Source of the DNA: Poteriospumella lacustris
Lineage: Eukaryota; Sar; Chrysophyceae; Chromulinales; Dinobryaceae
Direction: 5' to 3'
DNA length: 32,933 bases
Assembly: GCA_008000375.1 (NCBI GenBank)
Contig: SMOI01000207.1
Span: forward strand, 24,957-57,889
Shown here: in pieces, positions 13,293 to 23,248 of the stretch
Numbering within the stretch: the first letter of the stretch is position 1
How the letters are laid out: each line of letters opens with the position of its first letter
The notes under the pieces: model-generated
The model's database searches: none
Told to the model about the DNA's origin: nothing
The model's input: the letters and a program-made list of their open reading frames with translations, nothing else
Made by a program: the position numbers and the translations under genes

Positions 13293-14658
13293 AGTATCCG
13301 CATTGTGCATATTGGAAACTTTATTTCCGAAGGTAAATAATTGTCCTTTTAATGGTAAAGATACTCGAGAAAGAAGAATCAGAGAAGACTTGCGATTGAA
13401 GGCATTATGTGGGAATTACATAGGGTGGAAAGTGGCGGAAACGCTTTGCATCCGTGGGGATACAAAGCACGGTTGGAGTTGGGATGCAAGAAGTGCAATC
13501 AATTGACTGATTTATTAGCCAATCAATTTACACCTCATCAGTGCGGAGGGAACCTCTGACACGGCCAGTTCTGCGGGCAGAGATCTGACCGGACTTGGCA
13601 CCGGCAGGCATGTCCCGTCGGACAGTACCGGGCTTACCCATGTGCTGTTGGTTACCACCACCGTGAGGGTGATCAACAGGGTTCATGGCAACACCGCGGA
13701 CCTTGGGCCACTCGTTTCTCTTGACACGGTACTTGTGGTAAGCACGACCAGCCTTCAAGATGGGCTTGTCGGTTCTTCCACCACCAGCAATCAAACCAAT
13801 CATGGCTCTGCACTGGTTGGCGACAGTCTTCTTGCTGCCAGAAGGAAGTCTGATGCGGGTGGTGCCCTTGTCAGCATCCTGGGCGACAATGAGGGCATAG
13901 TCACCGGAGGCGCGGGCCATCACACCGTTGTCACCAATCTTGGCCTCAACGTTGCAGATGACAGTACCCTCAGGGATCTGAGCCAAAGGAAGGATGTTTC
14001 CAACAGCCAACTCAGCTATAAAATGGAAAACAGCATAAATTAACATGGTGTTCGATAGAAAACGGTGATATCCTTTGGGGAATTCACCAGCTGTCACGAA
14101 AACAAATAAACTTACCCTTCTTGCCGGCGAAGATGAACTGGCCGGAGTGAAGACCCTCAGGAGCGCAGATGAGGGTGTTGATTCTCTTGAATCTGTAGGC
14201 ATCCTTGAACTGGACCTTGGCAACAGGGGCACCTCTGCCAGAGTCGTGGCGGATCTCCTTCACGACGCCCTTAACGTAGCCGTGTCTCTCGGCGAAGTCC
14301 TGTCTCTTGTAAGCGACAGGACCCTTGCGTCCAGTGGTGTGGGCCTTGTAGACGGATCCCTTTCCCTTACGACAACCTCTAATGACCTTTCCCATTTTGA
14401 ATCAATCGTCAGAAATATAAATGTGCAAAGGAAGAGCACTTCGTGATCATACAAACGATTTCACTCGCCTTTTTTTCCAACAAAAGGGGCAGTCCGAGCC
14501 TGAGCCTGAGAGTCGTGGTGGCGGCCGCGCCACTGACGCTGTTTTTTCTCTGTCCCGGGGGTCGAGTCACCACAAGTGTGGCAGACCATCTTCGATATTT
14601 TGAAACGTCTGAAAAAGGAGGATATTCTGGTTGAAGTGATGAAAACTCGACTTTTTCG
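13293..14658 (-). repeat. Right arm of large inverted repeat carrying RPL8 copy 2
   Basis: Reverse-complement partner of 11773..13108. The outer edge at 14658/14659 is sharp: the next base differs and the flank becomes unique sequence leading to the LPMO-like gene. The inner 227 bp (13293-13519) is diverged relative to the left arm. A minus-strand AATAAA near 13320 could be the polyadenylation signal of this copy. Confidence 0.93.
13528..14395 (-). CDS. RPL8: Cytosolic ribosomal protein uL2 (RPL8), copy 2
   Basis: Exons are the complement of 14116..14395 and 13528..14015, with the same 100 nt intron as copy 1. The predicted 255-residue protein is identical to copy 1, and the intron is also identical, so purifying selection on the protein alone cannot explain the match. 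It converges on copy 1 (tail to tail) and its upstream region is shared with the divergent LPMO-like gene starting at 14797. Both copies have intact frames, splice sites and leaders, so both are probably expressed, which would double the gene dose. Confidence 0.98.
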
Positions 14659-14796
14659 CCAAACGAATAAGAAATGCTGACGTGCAAGTGTTGTCAGTGC
14701 ACTGTTCTTGATAGACTTCTTGTTATCGACCAAGTCAGTTTGGAATTGTTCAGCTATCCGTCAATACCAGGGAGAAGAAAACAATTGAGTAGAAGG

Positions 14797-15644
14797 ATGT
14801 TGTTGCAACTTTTATCATGTATCGCAATTTTGGCGGGCGTTGCTGCCCATGGGCGTTGGAAATGCCCTCCTCCCCGTGATGCATTGGATGAATCTGGTCA
14901 ACACATTACCTTTGACAACACCGGTAACAAGTACGCCGCGTGTGGTCCTGAGAGCGGAAAATGGGGATTCGGAAAAGTTACCACCTTGAACCCCGGCTGG
15001 AACACTTTGACGTGGGAGGAGTCTATTTCCCACGCTGGATCTCCCTTCAGATTGGCTATCTTGGACGAAAAGGAAGTCGCCAGAATTGTGCTGTTGGACC
15101 ATATTCCCCACAATGATGCATCCAAGCCAACGTATTCGAATGAGAAAACCTTCGTTCCCTATCGCATGTCGGTGTTCGTTCCTGATGTGAAGTGCGAAAA
15201 ATGCTCGTTGCAATTTCTCTATGTGATGACGGATAAGACCACCAACTGTGGAATCCCATCCTGTTACTATAACCCCAACGATGCTGCTTGCAAGGGATCC
15301 ATCTATGCCGATGCTGCCACCTGCAAGGGCGCTCCCAACGACAACGTGTGTGTCCAAGAGAACGAGTGCTTTTCCAACTGTAAGTGTATATTTATGTGTC
15401 CTTTTCTCGTCATCTCATCGTCTTTACTTCTCGCTGTATTGTAGATCACTCGTGCACGGATGTTGTAATCACTGGTACTCGTGATATTTCTGAGTTTGCC
15501 TTCGATAGCCAGCCTGCCGATTGGCCATACAAGAACCTGGCCATGCAATACTACACCTCCGAGGCTGCCACTTGGTCCAAGGACGGTTGGTTGCAAGGTT
15601 TGCCTTCCAACTTCACTGCTGATTTCAAAACGTTGACTTGCTGA
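14797..15644 (+). CDS. Predicted secreted LPMO-like copper protein
   Basis: Exons 14797..15379 and 15445..15644 around a 65 nt GTAAGT...GTAG intron; 260 residues. Residues 1-17 (MLLQLLSCIAILAGVAA) form a signal peptide whose cleavage would leave His18 as the mature N-terminus (HGRWKCPPPR), the hallmark of lytic polysaccharide monooxygenases, in which the N-terminal His chelates copper. A second candidate ligand is His79 in TWEESISHAGSPFRLAI, a pattern seen in several LPMO families. Many cysteines (CEKCSLQF, CGIPSCYYN, CVQENECF) suggest disulfides. I cannot choose the AA family; the substrate may be chitin, cellulose or another glycan. No binding module or GPI signal is visible. I start at 14797 because upstream in-frame sequence would bury the signal peptide. 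Confidence 0.82.
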
Positions 15645-15883
15645 GCAAGCGACACAACACAACACAACACTTTCGTATTTTTCTTCTGGAGCGATCCACG
15701 TATTCTTTTGCTTTCACCGATTTTTCATCCTACGCCACTTGATCCGACTACTTTGCCACTGTGATATGATCTTCCAGTATAGATGAGACACTTCTCCACA
15801 ATTTCAAGTATACAAGCTTGCCGCACTCGATGGTATTTGAGATTCCGCAACAGATATAGCCTGTAAAGACGTAAACTGCCTTG

Positions 15884-16186
15884 ATGACTCGTCCATCTCA
15901 CAGCACCGGTGATGACTCTCCTTCTCGGTTAGATCGACCGTCTGGTCAGCGAAGACCATACACGAAACGTGTAGAACAATGGAATCGTGAGTGTGTTTTA
16001 TGGGTGGGGAAAATTAGACACGTTGTTACGATCGCTCCAATCGAGATTCAGCTCGCGCCTGTGTTCATACATACATCACCTCGCCCAGCCCCTAAACAAC
16101 GACGTGTTGAGGTAGCCGAGGAAGGCGATGTACATCATCCATCTACAATCGACGACGAAACAAATGGTGTGGACACTCTCGCGTAG
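15884..16186 (+). CDS. Small hypothetical protein (100 residues)
   Basis: ATG at 15884 opens a 101-codon frame (MTRPSHSTGDDSPSRLDRPS). The product is hydrophilic with basic N-terminal and acidic C-terminal parts (VEVAEEGDVHHPSTIDDETN), without known domains. A GTGAGT donor inside the frame at about 15987 could start an intron that would shorten it to about 48 residues. It lies 240 bp after the LPMO-like gene and may instead be UTR, so confidence is low. A TATG tandem repeat follows its stop. Confidence 0.35.
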   Translation: MTRPSHSTGDDSPSRLDRPSGQRRPYTKRVEQWNRECVLWVGKIRHVVTIAPIEIQLAPVFIHTSPRPAPKQRRVEVAEEGDVHHPSTIDDETNGVDTLA

Positions 16187-16504
16187 GTATGTATGTATGT
16201 AAGGAGTGGGGAGGGGGGGCGGAGCCGACCGAGGCGATCGACAAAGTCGCCAAACAACGCAAGTGCTTCCGTGACAAATGTTACGTGCGGCTTACGGTTT
16301 CGAAAATAAAACGTGACCCTCCATCCTCCGAAACATAAAAATTACGAAATCAAACAAAGAGCGAAAGAAATCAAATCAAATCAACGCATACAAATAAAAT
16401 GGCGCAAAGCGTGTGGGAGGGGACAGGAGAAGAAGTGGCAGGGGACTGACGGTCGATACCTATTAAAACGCCTCTTGTGCGTTTACGTACAGCCTAAAAA
16501 CTGC
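16187..16504. other. Intergenic region downstream of fimbrin
   Basis: These 318 bp hold a short TATG repeat near 16190-16200, a G-rich run and an A-rich stretch (16325-16400). No ORF or RNA gene seen. It is the probable 3' region of fimbrin (minus strand). Confidence 0.4.
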
Positions 16505-18389
16505 TTAGAATGTGCGCGCGAGGTCACACATCCACAGAGATGCTAAGAACGTCAACAACATTTTGCTCTTCACTTCGATGATGTCTTCGGGAGTGATGAA
16601 GACACACGCACCGATTTTCATGGCCGAGGAAATCGCATACTTGGCATTCAACATTTGCAATTCCTTGGTATTGGCAGCCGTCACGACCGACCAATCAATG
16701 GCACGAGGTTCAATCGCCGAGACCAATTCCAACAAAAACATGGACGTCTTCAACGATTGATCACGGAAACTTTGCATCGTGGAACGACGACCCGTGGAAG
16801 CGACCTTCGCATTGGCCCACGTGATGATGTGATCTTCTGTAATCTCCTTGATGCCTTCGTAACGTGCCAAATTCTGCAAGACTTGCAAGGTATACTTCCG
16901 CATCAACTGCCAAATGATCGCCAAGATCAACTTCTTGTTTTGATCGACAATATCCAAACCCGCGACGTTGATCAATGAGAATTTGAACGATTTGCCAATA
17001 TCCACTGCGTAGTTTGCGTTTTCCACTTGCTTGAAACGTGATTTGGGCTCGACGTTAACTCTGCGCAAAGGTCACGAAAAAGAGACAGGGGGTAGGGGTT
17101 AGAGGCAAAATGACAGACGGCCGGATGGTTCGTGCGTGACGAAACCGACGGTGCTTACCTCTTCCAATTGACACAACCAGGTTCCACGGCATCTTCTACC
17201 TTCAACAGATTGTATCCATCTTGCAAGTCGGTGAACAAGTTGTGAATGTACACACCATCAATGTTCAACGAGTTGATCCACATGCGGAAAATACGCTCTT
17301 CGCGCGAGTCTCCCGCATCGTCCAAGGTCAAGGCGGACAGATCAAAGGCAGCACGTTGTTCTTCTTCAAGGGTTAAACCGTGACAAGTGTTGAACAACTG
17401 CGCAACCAACGAAATGTTCAACTTCTTGTTACCGTCACAGATATCCTTGGGCTTGATGAAGACATTCACACCCAAGTTACGGGCGTTGCTGATGGCTTGG
17501 TTCGCACGTTGCATAGGATCCGTGGCATTGACAAGAGGACACGCGCGGGCATCCAAACGATTCAATACCACGCTGTAGATTTCCGAGTCCTGTCGACGAG
17601 AGCAAACAGAGAACGATTAGAGAATCTGGTGGTTAGACACTGTCAAGCGCTAACGAATACATATATACTCACCGCCAAATCAGAACCAAAGTTCTTCGCC
17701 ACACGAGGAGAACCTCCCTTGCGAAGATGATAATTCAACCAACGGAGCAAGATCAGCTCTGGATGCAAGCGCATCAAATCTTGCATCGTTTCGCCCTCTT
17801 CCAAGAGCAAGACCAACTCGGGGAAGTTCACCAACGTAATCTGGGAGAGCAGCTGGATCTTAATGATTTGCCAAACCAAACCCAAGATCAAAATAGGTCT
17901 GCCCTCAATCAAATCTTGTGCACCAATATTGATAACTTGGCATCCAATGGCCTTGGCGGCGTTCAAAGCCAAGTTTTGATTCTCCGTCTTTTGATACACA
18001 TTCATGGTGGCGTTGGTGTTGAGCGCACGATCATCGATCGCATCCGGTACAGCTAAGTTGATGAGTTTGCACATTAGAAGGCCATCATTGCACTTCTCGA
18101 ACAAATCCATGCTGTCAGGATTGAGGGGCAAATGACGTGCCATCAGAGGCTCACTGCTCAAACAAAAATTGATGTGTTCCGAAAAGGCCTGCTTTTCTTC
18201 TTCGGAAAAGGTATGGGCCGATCCACCAGCACCCGTAATTTTTTGTGCCGACAACTCTCTGTGCAAAACTGCACGAGATGGTGTCTCTTCTGTTGAAGCA
18301 GCTCGGGCAACACGAGGTGGAGATGCCACGCGTCCAGTGGGAGAAAAGGACCCCTTGTTCAGCGAAGGTTCACGATTAAAAGCAGACAT
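16505..18389 (-). CDS. Fimbrin/plastin, four calponin-homology domains, no EF-hands
   Basis: Exons are the complement of 17673..18389, 17159..17589 and 16505..17060; introns of 83 and 98 nt have GTGAGT and GTAAGC donors. The product has 567 residues. Fimbrin cross-links parallel actin filaments. The four CH domains run at about 66-182, 208-325, 350-465 and 470-565, with fimbrin signatures such as FSEEEKQAFSEHINFCL, DGLLMCKLINLAVPDAID, NLALNAAKAIGCQVINIGA and NAKYAISSAMKIGACVFITP. The N-terminal 60 residues are Ser/Arg/Pro-rich and contain no EF-hand loop, whereas animal plastins have two EF-hands before CH1. The start at 18389 (MSAFNREPSL) gives the most natural N-terminus; an in-frame ORF upstream to 18536 adds no EF-hand. 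Confidence 0.95.
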
Positions 18390-18747
18390 GATATAGCAAC
18401 TTGACAGATGCACCGTGAAATGGCTTGTGAGGGTCCTGATGCCCCATTGGCGAAAAAAGGTCCCGAATATCTTCGCCAGGTGCACAGGTGCACGACCGAC
18501 GACGACTTTAGCGAGCTGCTGGCGACACCGCGACACATTGCTGGTATTTCAGCGGCATAAAAAGACACTTATTTAGGAACTTTGACACCTAATAAGGGTC
18601 TAAATCTATTCCTAAGAGGAGGTGGTCTCCAGTGTCTGCAACATTGGTTGGTACATATGATATCCATCTCTTTGGCAATTGTTTTTTACAAAACTGGACT
18701 TTATTTACAATAAAACTGAGCTGTCCAGCTGCTTATCTTGCGAAACG
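18390..18747. other. Divergent promoter region of fimbrin and the Asp-box protein
   Basis: These 358 bp lie between two divergent starts. A short inverted repeat, TTAGGAA near 18574 and TTCCTAA near 18610, may be a protein-binding site. No ORF beyond the fimbrin leader extension is credible. Confidence 0.4.
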
Positions 18748-20045
18748 ATGGTGATGGTCATGTTGGTGTGGTTCATTATGTGCCAGAGTTTGGTGGCGTC
18801 AGCCAACAACATCGAACTATGGGGGCAGGCATTGAGAGGTTCACCGAACAAAAACTCTGTCACTGCAAAAAGCGCGGTATCGGAAGCTTCCGGTGTGACT
18901 TCTTCCACTCTTTGGGGTGGTGTGGCCATTGACTACACAGGGACCTATTTGTTTGCTGGCCAAAATCCCGGTAGGCTTTACATGTCCTCCAATCGCGGTG
19001 CAACATGGCAGATAGCCCAAAACGGAATCGCAACAAGTGCGCACTTTTACGATGTTGCATGCAGCAGCTCTGGGCAGTATGTGATTGCAACGACTTCAAG
19101 TGCGACATACACTTCGTTGAACTTCGGAGCATCGTGGTCCACAACACCTGTTGGTAGCGCAACTGCCGTAGGGACTTCTGGGTCAGGCGGCATTTTTGTG
19201 GTACTGGAATCGACGGCGGTCCAAATTTCCACCGATTTTGGAACCACCTTTGTCTCCATTGGAAGCCCTTTGAATGGGTCACCAGACGGTATTGCCGTAA
19301 GCACGAACGGGACCATTATTGCCGCGTCGTATCGTAACAAAGGAGTCTTCACTGCCACCTTGATTGGAGGAACGTGGACGTGGTCATCAAGGGCAACACT
19401 GACATCTTCCAACTACGATGTTCCTGTGACTTACGGTGGTGGTTACTTCTACGCGTCCCCAGGGTCTACAATTTACAAGTCGCCGGACGGAATCACTTGG
19501 ACTGCCACTGGAAGCTTGCCATATTGGGACGGCATTGGCTTGACCTATATTTCTGCTGGCGATTCTGATGTGATTGCAACGAATGCCCAGCTCTTCTATT
19601 CCGGGAATGGAGGGAGTTCGTATGTGCAGAAGATTGGGAGTAGTTACTTTAACGTTGCGGTCAGTGGAGACAACAGCAACGGTGTATGGATATCAGGCTC
19701 GCAACTGTATTATGGCGACTTCGGTAAGTGTTCTGCTTCGTGTTCACTTGCTGTTTTCCTTCTCATTTTCTCTAATATTCGTTTCATCTCTCAGCGGATC
19801 TAACGACCTACGACCCTAAGAAAATCATCGAGACCATTTTTATCATCATTATCGTGGTTGTAGTTGTTTGCGTCTGCTGCTGCATTGGAGGATGTGTTGC
19901 CGTGTGTATTTTTGCCACCAAAAGCAATACTCAAAACAACAACAACAGCGCAAATGATAATCACAGTTTCGGTGAAACTTACTCTGTCCCCGTGGCGGCT
20001 GTTCACGTCCCGACGAACAATCCCGTGCATACGTACTCGAAATAG
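18748..20045 (+). CDS. Type I membrane protein with sialidase-like Asp-box (BNR) beta-propeller
   Basis: Exons 18748..19723 and 19795..20045 around a 71 nt GTAAGT...TCAG intron; 408 residues. The start (MVMVMLVWFIMCQSLVASAN) is a signal peptide. The ectodomain holds repeated Asp-box-like turns: SSNRGATW, SLNFGASW, STDFGTTF, SPDGITW and SGNGGSSY, as in VPS10/BNR/Ycf48-like propellers. Exon 2 encodes one membrane helix (about 336-365, IFIIIIVVVVVCVCCCIGG) with a cysteine cluster at its inner face that could be palmitoylated, then an Asn-rich cytosolic tail ending HTYSK. This suggests a cell-surface or sorting receptor. No sialidase catalytic Arg triad is apparent, so enzyme activity is not claimed. 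Confidence 0.85.
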
Positions 20046-20873
20046 TTCGCACTCCGCGTCCTTCAACCTTTCGGCCGTTATCGATCATTGTGCGGCTTTT
20101 ATTTTTATCTTTTACGTTATTGATTACTATGCGTGATTAGCACGAGCAATTAAATCATGCGAAGGATTTTGATATCGCCTTCGCTTCAGTTTTTTTCTTT
20201 TTCTTCCACTTCGGATTCATACACCACTAGCGTGGACGTATTGATAGTTTTTAGTACCCCCCACAAACACCTCTTTTTTCATTCTTTCTTTCTCTCTCAA
20301 CCGCTTGTCTCTCTCAATCCAGTGAGGGAAGTGTATTTCGGTAGACAGCTAGCAATATAGGTATCTTCTAAGGTAACCGTTCGTGATAGTGAAAAATACG
20401 CAAGAAAGATAGTGACAGGGATGCTTACCACATCAGCAGGATATGTTATCCTATACGATTATAGGGCCACGTTGGCGTTGTGTCGTTGGGAGGACAAGTG
20501 CTGTAAGTCGGCTGAACAGAAAATCGATGTGTGATTTGGCCCAGTCACGCCTTTTCAATGTCCGTTGGGAGTTTAAAGAAGTGAGAATTGACAAATCACA
20601 TCAGGATCAGTTGTGGCAAATCCCTACACTAATTACTTATACTACGTGAGTTTAAAGAAGTTCCTATGCATGTGAACTACGAGTCACAAAAGAACACCGC
20701 CCTAACCGACCGCACATACATACGTCAATGACAAACACCAATATTTTAAACGACACAAGACAGTAAACGAAAAACAAATGTCGGCTAAACACTCATAGCA
20801 TCTCATAGTCACAAAGAAAAAAGGAATATCATAATCACAATAACACACATCCAGGAGGAAATCACGGAATCTC
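20046..20873. other. Intergenic region without a credible gene
   Basis: These 828 bp lie between two convergent genes. There are pyrimidine-rich blocks (20180-20310) and AT-rich stretches (20700-20850). A 14 nt sequence, GAGTTTAAAGAAGT, occurs twice (about 20569 and 20648). A 68-codon plus-strand frame at 20443-20649 has no recognisable content. No tRNA or snRNA features found by eye. Confidence 0.45.
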
Positions 20874-21599
20874 TCAGGAAAAGAGTAACTTCGTCTCGAC
20901 TTCTCTTCTGACTTCGGTTTGAGTCTTTCGCTTTTTGCATGAAGACGTTAATCCGCGACGCGAGAGCTCGTGAACCAGGGGGTGATCAGACACGTCATGT
21001 TGAGGACGATGTGTGGGAGACGTGGAGAGTATATTCTGCACCAACTGCGTTTGCAGTGTGTTGGAAACGTTGGACGAGCGAGTATCGCCTTGATCGCGAG
21101 GCTGATTCAAAGGCACTGACTCATAATGACCCGAACCATGACGATTGTGGTTGAGGTCACTTCGAGTAGGGGAGTGATTATGATTGGGCTTTCCGCTAAA
21201 ATCGAAATGCTTCGTAGACGACTGGGACGGAGACAACTGCTGTTTAAACGAAGCCTTCAGGTAGCTATACTTTTCGTCATTCCTACACAATAAAACAGTA
21301 CAATTGTGATCAAGACGTGTGAGAAAAATTCGAAAACGAGAACCTACAGCAAAAGTTCGTGAATCGAAGACGAGGGGCTTGCAGATGGGTGAGAGTGATC
21401 GTCCTTCTTGCGGATGGTGAGGGATCCCCTTGGAGGAGCATCTGCCCTCTATGATGACAAGAAAATTATTGAACAGTTGAGAGGACCAAACGATGACCAT
21501 CAAACGTTAAGTTCACTATACCATGTAATTCAGCTTTCTTTGGACTTCACGAACTTTATCGTCGGAATAGTAGTAGTAATCACTCTCGTTTCGCGACAT
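20874..21599 (-). CDS. Unrecognised hydrophilic protein, three exons (195 residues)
   Basis: Exons are the complement of 21522..21599, 21348..21448 and 20874..21282, with introns of 73 nt (GTATAG donor) and 65 nt (GTAGGT donor). The splice phases join cleanly to 588 nt. The protein begins MSRNESDYYYYSDDKVREVQ and is rich in Ser, His, Asn and Arg (for example NHNHSPTRSDLNHNRHGSGH), largely disordered, with a basic segment SCKKRKTQTEVRREVE near the C-terminus that could be a nuclear localisation signal. No domain recognised. Donor sites are weaker than elsewhere, so the exact exon limits are less certain. Confidence 0.6.
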
Positions 21600-22114
21600 T
21601 CCAACAATCAATCTTCTCGTTCTATTACAACGGTATACACACTTTGAAAAAAATGTTTCTCCTGTGTGGGTAGGATCTGAAAGAGTTGTGCAAGAAAAGG
21701 AAATGCCGACGGAAAGGAAATGCAGGATGTCACAGATCATGAGTATGATGATGATGACACGGGAAGAAACCGCCGTGGAAGAGGACGGCGGTTTCATTTT
21801 TCCACAGAGAGGGACTGATGAGTGAAGATCACCAATCATCAGCTGCTGGCTATCTTCATCAACTATTGAAAGTCGCTGGATATTATGTTCTCGTGAACAA
21901 TGGATGTAGTGTTATTTTGATTACCAATATTCAAATAGTTTTTTGAAGTACAACTTGCTCAACAAGTTTCTGTCATTTGTAACTTTACATATCACCGTAT
22001 CATACTTAAAATAAACACCGAATGAACCGGTAATGGACTGGTGCGAGTGTTGAATACGCTTTGAGCAAAGAGTAAAAGAAAGGTTCGCTGTTGCTGTCAG
22101 CGCAAATAAAGGTA
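21600..22114. other. Intergenic region with a perfect hairpin
   Basis: These 515 bp lie upstream of the three-exon gene and downstream of the multi-pass membrane protein gene (both minus). Apart from the hairpin at 21766-21795 and an ATG-ATG-like microsatellite near 21743 there is no evident gene. Confidence 0.5.
21766..21795. other. Perfect 11 bp stem, 8 nt loop hairpin
   Basis: GAAACCGCCGT and ACGGCGGTTTC are exact reverse complements separated by GGAAGAGG, and a T-rich run follows on the plus strand. It lies about 170 bp upstream of the start of the minus-strand gene at 21599, so it could be a leader structure or a dyad protein-binding site. No known element recognised. Confidence 0.7.
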
Positions 22115-22924
22115 TTAAACGCGATGCACCTCAACGTTGACAGCGTTTGCTTTTTCCTGAAGAACGATAATTTTGATGTAGAACAGGTAAGCACCAACAA
22201 ACTCCACAATCAACATAACACCATCCAAACTTGGAAAGAGAAATATCCCATCAAATTCCAGGACTCTATCCAGGAGGGCCATCGAAAGCGGAATGACTTG
22301 CAGCCATGACAAGTTCTCGAATATGATCACCGCATCATTGTTGGCGTTCAAAACAGAATTCACTTCTTCGCCTTGCTCAGCAGCTTCCTCTTGCTTTTGT
22401 CGAGCCCGATAAATAACATAAAGCTGTAGAATCACAGTAAAGAGAGACCAAATGTCGTGCGTCATCATAAAGAGTCGACGAACGAATACTGAAAGCATGA
22501 CAGTTGCAACGGCCAAGACAGAGGCTATTTGGAGAGTTTGGGAGAGAGTCATCGAGAACGTTCCCAATTGAAACTTCAAGCGATCCAACCCCAAAACATT
22601 GGCAATGAAAAATACTTGATGCAATTCACCGAAGGCAATTATGGAGATATATAATCGACTGATAAAAATCTCGGTGCAATTTCCTTGGTTCTCTGCATAG
22701 GGGTAGTACCAAAAGAACAGCACATTGCTCAAAAGTTGCAGCAACAGTGCGGAATTGACAATGTTGAACAGTGGCTGATAGATACGACGCAGTTTCTGAC
22801 TTCCTAGAAGAACGAAGCACAACGAGGTTACAGCGATAATGGAGAAGCCGTGGAATTCGAACAGCACTCGATCCCGACGATCCGCATCACCATAACTGCA
22901 CGAGAAGTTTTGAATGGAGTCCAT
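22115..22924 (-). CDS. Predicted seven-helix membrane protein, unrecognised (269 residues)
   Basis: Single exon. I start at ATG 22924, which sits in an AAACCATGGAC context; the frame is open to 23047 but the extra part is hydrophilic and lacks a good start. After a short N-terminus with possible N-glycosylation (NFS), about seven hydrophobic helices follow: IIAVTSLCFVLLG, NIVNSALLLQLLSNVLFFW, YISIIAFGELHQVFFIANVL, LQIASVLAVATVMLSVFV, WSLFTVILQLYVIY, LSWLQVIPLSMALLD and GVMLIVEFVGAYLFYIKII. An acidic loop (KQEEAAEQGEEVN) lies between helices 5 and 6. The size resembles small GPCR-like or fungal-type receptors, but no signature is present. It is divergent from NECAP. Confidence 0.75.
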   Translation of the reverse strand: MDSIQNFSCSYGDADRRDRVLFEFHGFSIIAVTSLCFVLLGSQKLRRIYQPLFNIVNSALLLQLLSNVLFFWYYPYAENQGNCTEIFISRLYISIIAFGELHQVFFIANVLGLDRLKFQLGTFSMTLSQTLQIASVLAVATVMLSVFVRRLFMMTHDIWSLFTVILQLYVIYRARQKQEEAAEQGEEVNSVLNANNDAVIIFENLSWLQVIPLSMALLDRVLEFDGIFLFPSLDGVMLIVEFVGAYLFYIKIIVLQEKANAVNVEVHRV

Positions 22925-23248
22925 GGTTTGCTTTTTATATGCACTGTGTTCCTCAGCAATGATGTTCAACTGTTCATCGATGCCATGTTCGCCAACCGAA
23001 TCTGCACTGATATCTTTTCCGACACCAAGGTTCCCAACCGACCGCACTTCTTAGGATTCATCGTCATCGTCATCACGTCGAGACGTGATGATGACGGGGA
23101 AGAGAAAAATACCAAGCCTGCTGGCAAACCAAAAAGAGACAATAAAAAAATTGGGGTTGTCTCTAAGTATCGTCTACCGTTGACTGTATCCCTTCATACC
23201 TTTTCCCTTGACCAGTCTGAGTGTGCTCTTGGAGTTTGGTGACGATAA
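22925..23248. promoter_or_regulatory. Divergent promoter region with a CACGTC dyad
   Basis: Between the divergent membrane-protein and NECAP genes. It contains a near-perfect dyad at 23070-23091, TCATCACGTC-GA-GACGTGATGA, placing two ACGT cores of the bZIP/bHLH type back to back. That this is a transcription factor site is inference from family knowledge. Confidence 0.45.

Noticed and set aside
13642-14446. Open frames on the strand opposite RPL8 copy 2 (and their mirror images opposite copy 1)
   Set aside because: They are antisense shadows of RPL8; their exact duplication only reflects the inverted repeat.
20443-20649. 68-codon plus-strand frame in the 828 bp gap
   Set aside because: No start context, no domain, no splice extension; consistent with chance.
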